Below are positions 55,276 to 64,000 of a stretch of DNA of 64,000 nucleotides, piece by piece. Position 1 is the first letter of the stretch; every line of letters begins with the position of its first letter. The position numbers and the translations under genes were made by a program. Where the stretch lies: the NCBI GenBank assembly GCA_946811695.1, contig OX328132.1, positions 121,576,685 to 121,640,684 on the forward strand, written 5' to 3'. The notes under the pieces are model-generated. The model made no database searches. It had not been told where the DNA came from and worked only from the letters and a program-made list of their open reading frames with translations. The DNA comes from Gonocerus acuteangulatus. Lineage: Eukaryota; Arthropoda; Insecta; Hemiptera; Coreidae.

Positions 55276-58200
55276 CATATTTGAGAAGTATCTCGAACCA
55301 AACATCCCTTGGGACGATATGGGAACCCAAATCCAACCCTCGAACGACTAAACTGTGAGTATGAGGTTTTGTTTACGTTCGGTAGTCTTCGCAATTTCGA
55401 GCTTTTTGACTCTATTTTTCAATTTTTCAACCTCTTCCTTCACTTCTCACAGATTTTTATCTAATTATTCTTCCAGAACATCAAGTTTCGAGAGTTGTTC
55501 GAGTTTTTAAAGAATTTCATTTATCTTGTCGGCATCTATGGTGGCTTTAAAAAGCCAAATCTTATATCTTTATCTGTTTCTTTTTGTAATCAATGACATT
55601 ATAATCTGATCCTATAGGCCCTCCGTCCATATTTGACGAGTATCTCGAACTAAACATCCATTGGGACGCTATGGGACCCCAAATCCAACCCTCGAACGAC
55701 AAAACTGTGAGCATGAGGTTTTGTTTTTGTTTTGATGTCTTCGCATTTTAGAGCTTCTTGACTCTAACATTCAATTTATCAATCTCTTCCTTCACTTGTC
55801 CCTGATTTTTATCTAATTTTTCTTCCAGAACGTCGATTTTCGAAAGTTGTCCGAGATTTTGAAGAATTTCATTCAACTTTTAGCATCTATGGTGGCTTTA
55901 AAAAGCTAAAAGTTACGTCTTTATCTGTTGTTTTGTAATCAATGACATTATCATCTGATACTATTAGCCTCCGCCCATATTTGAGGTGTATCTCGAACTA
56001 AAAATCCCTTATGACGATATGGGACCCCAAATACAACCCTCAAACGACAAAACTGTGAGTATGAGGTTTTGTTTACGTTCGGTAGGCTTCGCAATTTAAA
56101 TCTTTTTGACTCTAACTTTCAATTCATCAATCTCTTCCTTCACTTGTCCCAGATTTTCATGTAATTATTCTTCCAGAATGTCAAGTTTTGAGAGTTTTTC
56201 GAGCTTTTAAAGAATTTCATTTATCTTGTCGGCATCCATCGTGGCTTTCAAAAGCCAAATCTTATATCTTTATCTGTTTTTTTTTTGTAATCAATGACAT
56301 TATCATCTTATACTATAAGCCCTCCGTCCATATTTGAGGTTTATCTCGAACTAAACATCCCTTGGGACGCTATGGGACCCCAAATCCAACCCTCGAACGA
56401 CAAAACTGCGAGTATGAGGTTTTGTTTACGTTCGGTAGGCTTCGCAATTTAGAGCTTTTTGACTCCAACTTTCAATTCATCAATATCTTTCGTCCCTTGT
56501 CCCAGATTTTCATTTAATTATTCATCCAGAATGTCAAGTTTCGAGAGTTGTTCAAGCTTTTGAAGCATTTCATTTATCTTGTCGGCATCCATCGTGGCTT
56601 TAAAAAGCCAAAACTTAAGTTTTTATCTGTTTTTGTGTAATCAATGATATTATCATCTGATATTATAAGCCCTCCGTCCGTATTTGAGGAGTATCTTGTA
56701 CTAAACATTCCTTATGACGATATGGTACCCCAAATCCAACCTTCGAATGACAAAACTGTGAGTATGAGGTTTTGTTTACGTTCGGTAGGCTTCGCAATTT
56801 AGAGCTTTTTGACTCCAACTTTCAATTCATCAATCTCTTCCTTCCCTTGTCCCAGATTTTCATCTAATTATTCATCAAGAATGTCAAGTTTCGAGAGTTG
56901 TTCGAGCTTTTGAAGAATTTCATTTATCTTGTCGGCATCCATCGTGGCTTTAAAAAGCCAAAACTTAAGTCTTTATATGTTTTTTTGTAATCAATGACAT
57001 TATAATCTGATCCTATAAGCCCTCCGTCCATATTTGAGGAGTATCTCGAACAAAACATCCCTGGGGACAACATGGGACCCGAAATACAACCCTCGAACGA
57101 CAAAACTGTGAGTATGAGGTTTTGTTTATGTTTGGCAGGCTTCGAATTTTAGAGCTTTTTGACTCTAACTTTCAATTCATCAATCTCTTCCTTCACTTGT
57201 CCCAGATTTTTATCTGAGTATTCTACTAGAACGTCAAGTTTCGAGAGTTTTTCAAGCTTTTGAAGAATTTCATTTATCTTTTCGGCATCCATCGTGGCGT
57301 TAAAAAGCCAAAACTTACGTCTTTATCTGTTTTTTTGTAATCAATGACATTATCATCTGATATTATAAGCCCTCCGTCCATATTTGAGGAGTATCTTGTA
57401 CTAAACATTCCTTATGACGATATGGGACCCCAAATCCTACCCTCGAACGACAAAACTGTGAGTATGAGGCTTTAATTACGTTCGCCAGTCTTCGCATTTT
57501 AGAGCTTTTTGACTCTATTTTTCAATTCTTCAACCTCATCCTTCATTTGTCCCTGATTTTTATCTAATTTTTCTTCCAGAACGTCCAGTTTCGAGAGTTT
57601 TTTGAGCTTTTGACGAATTTCATCCAACTTGTTGGCATCTATGGTGGCTTTAAAAAGCCAAATCTTATATCATTATCTGTTTTTTTTTTTTTTGTAATCA
57701 ATGACATTATAATCTGATCCTATAAGCCCTCCGTCCATATTTGTGGAGTACCTCGAACTAAACATCCCTTGGGACGCTATGGGACCCGAAATCCAACCCT
57801 CGTACGACAAAACTGCGAGTATGAGTTTTTTTTACGTTTTATAGTCTTCGCAATTTAGAGCTACTTGACTCTAACTTTCAATTCATCAATCTCTTCCTTC
57901 CCTTGTCCCTGATTTTTATCTAATTTTTCTTCCAGAACGTCAAGTTTCGAGAGTTCTTCGAGCTTTTGAAGAATTTCATTTATCTTGTCGGCATCCATCG
58001 TGGCTTTAAAAAGCCCAAACTTAAGTCTTTATATGTTTTTTTGTAATCAATGACATTATCATCTGATATTATAAGCCCTCCGTCCATATTTGATGAGTAT
58101 CTCGTACTAAACATTCCTTGTGGCGATATGGGATCCCAAATCCAACCCTCGAACGACAAAACTGTGAGTATGAGACTTTGTTTACGTTTGGCAGGCTTCG

Positions 58201-58431
58201 AATTTTAGAGCTTTTTGACTAACTTTCAATTCATCAATCTCTTCCTTCACTTGTCCCAGATTTTTATCTGAGTATTCTTCCAGAACGTCAAGTTCGAGAG
58301 TTTTTCGAGCATTTGAAGAATTTCATTTATCTTGTCGGCATCCATCGTGGCTTTAAAAAGCCAAAACTTGAGTCTTTATATGTTTTTTTGTAATCAATGA
58401 CATTATCATCGTATACTATAAGCCCTCCGTC
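55276..58431 (-). repeat. Higher-order repeat unit 4 (9 monomers, about 3155 bp)
   Basis: Monomers 38-46; markers 55276 to 58085. It matches units 1 and 2 in order. Private changes include TTTTGATGTC at 55733 where units 1 and 2 have TTTTGCTGTC. Confidence 0.9.
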
Positions 58432-61400
58432 CATATTTGAGGTGTATCTCGAACAAAACATCCCTTATGACGATATGGGACCCCAAATCCAACCCTCGAA
58501 CGACAAAACTGTGAGTATGAGGTTTTGTTTACGTTTGGCAGGCTTCGAATTTTAGAGCTTTTTGACTCTAACTTTCAATTCATCAATCTCTTCCTTCCCT
58601 TGTCCCATATTTTCATCTAATTATTCCTCCTCAATGTCAAGTTTCGAGAGTTTTTCGAGCTTTTGAAGAATTTCATTCAACTTTTGACATCTATGGTGGC
58701 TTTAAAAAGCCAAAACTTAAGTCTTTATCTGTTTTTGTGTAATCAATGACATTATCATCTGATATTATAAGCCCTCCGTCCATATTTGAGGAGTATCTTG
58801 TACTAAACATTCCTTATGACGATATGGGACCCCAAATCCAACCTTCGAATGACAAAACTGTGAGTATGAGGTTGTGTTTACGTTCGGTAGGCTTTGCAAT
58901 TTAGAGCTTTTTGACTCCAACTTTCAATTCATCAATCTCTTCCTTCCCTTGTCCCAGATTTTCTTCTAATTATTCATCCAGAATGTCAAGTTTCGAGAGT
59001 TGTTCGAGGTTTTGAAGAATTTCATTTATCTTGTCGGCATCAATCGTGGCTTTAAAAAGCCAAAACTTACGTCTTTATCTGTTTTTTTGTAATCAATGAC
59101 ATTATAATCTGATACTATAAGCCCTCTGTCCATATTTGAGGAGTATCTCGAACTAAACATCCCTTGGGACGATATGGGACCTCAAATCCAACCCTCAAAC
59201 GACAAAACTGTGAGCATGAGGTTTTGTTTTCGTTTTGCTGTCTTCGCATTTTAGAGCTTCTTGACTCTAACATTCAATTCATCAAACTCTTCCTTCACTT
59301 GTCCCAGATTTTCATCTAATTATTCTTCCAGAATGTCAAGTTTCGAGAGTTGTTCGAGCTTTTGAAGAATGTCATTAAACTTGTCGGCATCCATCGTGGC
59401 TTTAAAAAGCCAAAACTTAAGTCTTGATCTTTTTTTGTGTAATCAATGACATTATCATCTGACATTATAAGCCCTCCGTCGATATTTGAGAAGTATCTTG
59501 TACTAAACATTCCTTGGGACGATATGGGATCCCAAATCCAACCCTCGAACGACAAAACTGTGAGTATGAGGTTTTGTTTACGTTTGGCAGGCTTCGAATT
59601 TTAGAGCTTTTTGACTCTAACTTTCAATTCATCAATCTCTTCCTTCACTTGTCCCTGATTTTTATCTAATTTTTCTTCCAGAACGTCGATTTTCGAAAGT
59701 TGTCCGAGCTTTTGAAGAATTTCATTCAACTTGTCGGCATCTATGGTGGCTTTCCAAAGCCAAATCTTATATCTTTATCTGTTTTTTTTTTTTTTTGTAA
59801 TCAATGACATTATAATCTGATCCTATAAGCCCTCCGTCCATATTTGAGAAGTATCTCGAACTAAACATCCCTTGGGACGCTATGGGACCCCAAATCCAAC
59901 CCTCGAACGACAAAACTGCGAGTATGGGGTTTTTTTTTACGTTTTGCAGTCTTCGCATTTTAGAGCTTCCTGACTCTAACTTTCAATTCATCAATCTCTT
60001 CCTTCCCTTGTCCCTGATTTTTATCTAATTTTTCTTCCAGAACGTCAAGTTTCGAGAGATTTTCGAGCTTTTGAAGAATTTCATTCAACTTGTCGGCATC
60101 TATGGTGGCTTTAAAAAGACAAATCTTACATCTTTATCTGTTTTTTTGTAATCAATGACATTATCATCTGATTCTATAAGCCCTCCATCCATATTTGAGG
60201 AGTATCTCGAACTAAACATCCCTTGGGGCGATATGGGACCTCAAATCCAACCCTCGAACGACAAAACTGTGAGCATGAGGTTTTGTTTTCGTTTTGCTGT
60301 CTTTGCATTTTAGAGCTTCTTGACTCTAACATTCAATTCGTCAATCTCTTCCTTCACTTGTCCCTGATTTGTATCTAATTTTTCTTCCAGAACGTCGATT
60401 TTCGAAAGTTGTCCGAGCTTTTGAAGAATTTCATTCAAATTGTCGGCATCTATAGTGGCTTTAAAAAGCCAAAACTTACATCTTTATCAGTTTCTTTTGT
60501 AATCAATGACATTATCATCTGATACTATTAGCCCTCCATCCATATTTGAGGAGTATCTCGAACTAAACATCCCTTGGGACGATATGGGACCCCAAATCCA
60601 ACCCTCGAACGACAAAACTGCGAGTATGAGGTTTTTTTTTACGTTTTGGAGTCTTCGCATTTTAGAGCTTCTTGACTCTAACTTTCAATTGATCAATCTC
60701 TTCCTTCCCTTGTCCCTGATTTTTATCTAATTTTTCTTCCAGAACGTCAAGTTTCGAGAGATTTTCGAGCTTTTGAAGAATTTCATTCAACTTGTCGGCA
60801 TCTATGGTGGCTTTAAAAAGACAAATCTTACATCTTTATCTGTTCTTTTGTAATCAATGACATTATCATCTGATACTATTAGCCCTCCATCCATATTTGA
60901 GGAGTATCTCGAACTAAACATCCCTTGGGACGATATGGGACCCCAAATCCAACCCTCGAACGACAAAACTGCGAGTATGAGGTTTTTTTTTACGTTTTGC
61001 AGTCTTCGCATTTTAGAGCTTCTTGACTCTAACTTTCAATTCATCAATCTCTTCCTTCCCTTGTCCCTGATTTTTATCTAATTTTTCTTCCAGAACGTCA
61101 AGTTTCGAAAGATTTTCGAGCTTTTGAAGAATTTCATTCAACTTGTCGGCATCTATGGTGGCTTTAAAAAGACAAATCTTACATCTTTATCTGTTTTTTT
61201 GTAATCAATGACATTATCATATGATACTATAAGCCCTCCATCCATATTTGAGGAGTATCTCGAACTAAACATCCCTTGGGACGATATGGGACCTCAAATC
61301 CAACCCTCGAACGACAAAACTGTGAGCATGAGGTTTTGTTTTCGTTTTGCTGTCTTCGCATTTTAGAGCTTTTTGACTCTAACATTCAATTCGTCAATCT

Positions 61401-62689
61401 CTTCCTTCACTTGTCCCTGATTTTTATCTAATTTTTCTTCCAGAACGTCGATTTTCGAAAGTTGTCCGAGCTTTTGAAGAATTTCATTCAAATTGTCGGC
61501 ATCTATAGTGGCTTTAAAAAGCCAAAACTTACATCTTTATCAGTTTCTTTTGTAATCAATGACATTATCATCTGATACTATTAGCCCTCCATCCATATTT
61601 GAGGAGTATCTCGAACTAAACATCCCTTGGGACGATATGGGACCCCAAATCCAACCCTCGAACGACAAAACTGCGAGTATGAGGGTTTTTTTTACGTTTT
61701 GGAGTCTTTGCATTTTAGAGCTTTTTGACTCTAACTTTCAATTCATCAATCTCTTCCTTCACTTGTCCCAGATTTTTATCTAATTATTGTTCCAGAATGT
61801 CAAGTTTCGAGAGTTTTTCGAGCTTTTGACGAATTTCATTCAACTTGTCGGCATCTATGGTGGCTTTAAAAAGACAAATCTTACATCTTTATCTTTTTTT
61901 TTGTAATCAATGACATTATCATCTGATGCTATAAGCCCTCCATCCATATTTGAGGAGTATTTCGAACTAAACATCCCTTGGGACGATATGGGACCTCAAA
62001 TCCAACCCTCGAACGACAAAACTGTGAGCCTGAGGTTTTGTTTTCGTTTTGCTGCCTTCGCATTTTAGAGCTTCTTGACTCTATTTTTCAATTCTTCAAC
62101 CTCTTCCTTCATTTGTCCCAGGTTTTTATCTAACTATTCTTCCAGAACATCAAGTTTCGAGAGTTGTCCGAGCTTTTGAAGAATTTCATTCAACTTGTCG
62201 GCATCTATAGTGGCTTTCAAAAGCCAAAACTTACGTCTTTATCTGTTTTTTTGTAATCTATGATAATATCATCTGATACTATTAGCCGTCCGTCCATATT
62301 TGAGGAAAACATCCCTTGGGACGATATGGGACCCCAAATCCAACACTCGAACGACAAAACTGTGAGCATGAGGTTTTGTTTACGTTTGGCAGCCTTCGCA
62401 TTTTCGAGCTTTTTGACTCAAACTTTCAATTCTTCAATCTCTTCCTTCACTTTTCCCAGATTTTTATCTAATTTTTCTTCCAGAACGTCGATTTTCGAGA
62501 GTTTTTCGAGATTTTGAAGAATTTCATTCAACTTGTCGGCATCCATGGTGGCTTTGAGAAGCCAAAACTTACGTCTTTATCTGATTTTTTTGCAATCAAT
62601 GACAATATGATCTGATACTATTAGCCCTCCGTCCATATTTGAGGTGTATCTTGAACAAAACATCCCTTGAGACGATATGGGACCCCAAA

Positions 62690-62796
62690 TCCAACCCTCG
62701 TACGACAAAACTATAATATAAAAATCTTTAGTGCACGCTTACATTTTTAACTCGGTTCATTAGTCAGTACTCTACCACTGAGCTAACCTTGCCCCC
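62690..62796 (-). mobile_element. SINE1 head fused to the last satellite monomer
   Basis: Minus strand: tRNA-like head GGGGGCAAGGTTAGCTCAGTGG..GTAGAGTACTG, decayed B-box, then CTAAAGATTTTTATATTATAG and straight into the TTTTGTCGTACGAGGGTTGG block of the last monomer. The junction has the same order as in the SINE1 copies at 16.1 and 36.2 kb, with no break. Confidence 0.85.
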
Positions 62797-62816
62797 TATT
62801 GAAGTAAAGGCCAGCC

Positions 62817-63840
62817 TTAATAAAGTATCAGCCAGATTAGAAAACACATAGTGATGCAATTTCATCCCTTCTGTACTCTAGATGTTGTTGTTGACGTATT
62901 CCTACAAATTACCCAGTTTTTTATAATAGTTTATTTTCTGTCTTGAACAATAAGAATTATTTTTGTATCTACCAACGTAAGAGACACCCAAATCCCTGCT
63001 TGCAGAAGGATGTTAAGCCAAACGTTCCCAAGTATGCCCCATTGAGGAATATTCCAATTGCTTTTTCTACAGTAGTTTTTATTTGTGTGTGTTCGGAAAA
63101 TAATTCGTTATTTGATATCATTTTCAGAGTCGGAATGACTTGTTTATTGTTGTCTCATTTTTGTGTTTTTCATTGTGTTGTTAGTCCTGGGGTTTTTGTG
63201 AGATTCTGCCTCATAGGTTCAATCTGGTCCACAGGTATGTCTAAATGTTTTCTTTCTTTTTTTCTGCAGTTTATGTCTCACCAGGGAACATCCCCAAGTG
63301 TCCGGAGCCAATTTTGAGGAAACTTTGTGTATTTATTAAACACGTGAAAATAATCTATACGTATTTTTTTATATTGGCCCAATCGCACATTTAAGGGGTC
63401 AAATATTCTATCAAGGGGAGTATACAGTGGTCAGGTTTACCGATTTGGTCAATTTTTTTTTCTGGTGATTCTACTTGGAAAAATAGTCGACAAGTGTCCA
63501 AGCGTTCTATCCAATACTCCTTAGGAGCTGAGAAATATAATAAAATGTGTTGAAGATGCTTTATTTTATATATCGAGATTAGAAAATTATATTGACATTT
63601 TTTCACCAATTCATTTGTTTTCAAGATTAGATTAAAGAGCAAATACAATCATTAAACAATAATTTTTATTTTGTCAAAAATGTTTTTACGTTTGAAGTAA
63701 ACTAGCATTATACATTTTTTTACACCAAAAATAATAACAGATTTAAAATCAGCACCCCAAAAAACTCTAATGAGATAAATAATATCAAAAATAAAAAATA
63801 ATAGAAACCGTAGACTAATTGTCTCATCCGGGGAAGAAAA
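62817..63840. other. Right flank of the satellite, repeat-derived
   Basis: TTAATAAAGTATCAGCC at 62817 follows the same bases that, at 36573-36584, are followed by a TTAACACTTTCGG end. From 63190 the repeat of 41810-42010 returns. An open frame at 62943-63317 has no recognisable domain and is repeat-derived in its last third. Confidence 0.4.
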
Positions 63841-63849
63841 AAGTACTAC

Positions 63850-64000
63850 TTATTAACGTTTTTGTCGTCTGCAGTTTATGTCTTAGTATATGTTATATTG
63901 TGAATATTTTGTTACCTCCTTCACAGATATGTCTGTTCTCATTAGTCATATGGTTTCCATCAGTAAGCAGGGTATATCCAATTAGGAATCAAATCAGTAC
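63850..64000 (+). repeat. Dispersed repeat, uninterrupted copy at the LINE target
   Basis: GTTTTTGTCGTCTGCAGTTTATG.. GAATATTTTGTTAC.. CAGATATGTCTGTTCTCATTAGTCAT.. GGGTATATCCAATTAG runs without break where the copy at 30-36 kb is split by the LINE. It continues beyond the window. Confidence 0.75.

Larger units (their letters stand above)
42118..62705 (-). repeat. Satellite array: about 59 monomers of ~349 bp, with higher-order repeat
   Basis: Counting the block CCGTCCATATTTG, I find 59 occurrences from 42391 to 62634, mean spacing 349 bp (range 347-356, one of 272). All monomers point the same way. Each contains GACGATATGGGACCCCAAATC followed by AACCCTCGAACGACAAAACTG. The outer monomers differ more; they form a 3-monomer period of about 1047 bp on the left (42391-44138) and about 1053 bp on the right (60190-61945). 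The core (about 44.5-58.4 kb) is a 9-monomer higher-order repeat of 3155 bp. Poly(T) length variation (TTTTTT to T13) supplies most length differences. The orientation is given as minus because that strand carries the peptide-like frame. Confidence 0.97.

Noticed and set aside
42636..62517. Each open frame in the satellite as a separate gene
   Set aside because: They are parts of the same monomer; start and stop depend on poly(T) length and the same stops recur in most copies. Plus-strand frames such as those starting MTLSSDTISPPSIFEEYLEL are the reverse side of the same block.
42118..62705. Tandem array as CRISPR
   Set aside because: Units are ~349 bp and homogeneous throughout, with no short repeat/unique spacer structure, and the setting is eukaryotic.

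Overview
The window looks like repeat-rich, AT-rich intergenic or heterochromatin-edge DNA from an arthropod, most likely an insect. That guess rests on its transposons: a mariner with a D34D signature, several piggyBac-type TTAA elements, a hAT element, Ty3/Gypsy gag-pol, a Penelope-like element with a GIY-YIG nuclease, an I-clade LINE with RNase H, and two tRNA-headed SINE families. I find no host gene I can defend. Two short open stretches (9.7-9.9 kb and 11.5-11.8 kb) are the only weak candidates for host exons. Nothing suggests bacterial or viral genomic DNA.

Layout. 0-3 kb: ends and one whole copy of short TTAA elements. 3.2-9.5 kb: a decayed Ty3/Gypsy element bracketed by a shared LTR-like segment, with an internally deleted mariner upstream of gag and an 0.8-kb hAT element inside gag (8-bp target duplication). 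9.5-15.9 kb: low-complexity DNA, a family of ~120-bp tandem repeats, a 23-bp perfect inverted repeat, a SINE. 15.97-17.66 kb: a piggyBac-type element with 18-bp terminal repeats and a nested SINE. 17.7-20.4 kb: a second piggyBac relic and a 403-bp TTAA MITE. 21.25-26.92 kb: two Penelope-like elements head to head between two (TA)n tracts, the right one complete with 245-bp pseudo-LTRs carrying hammerhead-like motifs. 27-30.4 kb: TTAA elements and a shrunken Gypsy copy. 30.5-35.9 kb: a near-full-length I-clade LINE with target duplication; its uninterrupted target repeat recurs at 63.9 kb. 36-42 kb: two SINE families, a foldback sequence, a piggyBac transposase relic, a LINE endonuclease relic.

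42.1-62.7 kb is the outstanding feature: about 59 tandem monomers of ~349 bp (20.6 kb), with a central nine-monomer higher-order repeat of 3155 bp. Each monomer contains a ~38-bp segment matching the body of the tRNA-headed SINE found at 16.1 and 36.2 kb, and the array's right edge runs directly into that SINE's tRNA-like head. The minus strand of each monomer also reads as a coiled-coil-like peptide followed by a short conserved segment, intact in only a few monomers. The array therefore looks like a satellite that grew from a SINE-containing (perhaps SINE plus coding-sequence) fusion and was homogenised by unequal exchange. All element proteins seen here carry stops, frameshifts or deletions, except the internally deleted mariner reading frame, so the window appears to be a graveyard of elements with nested, datable insertions.
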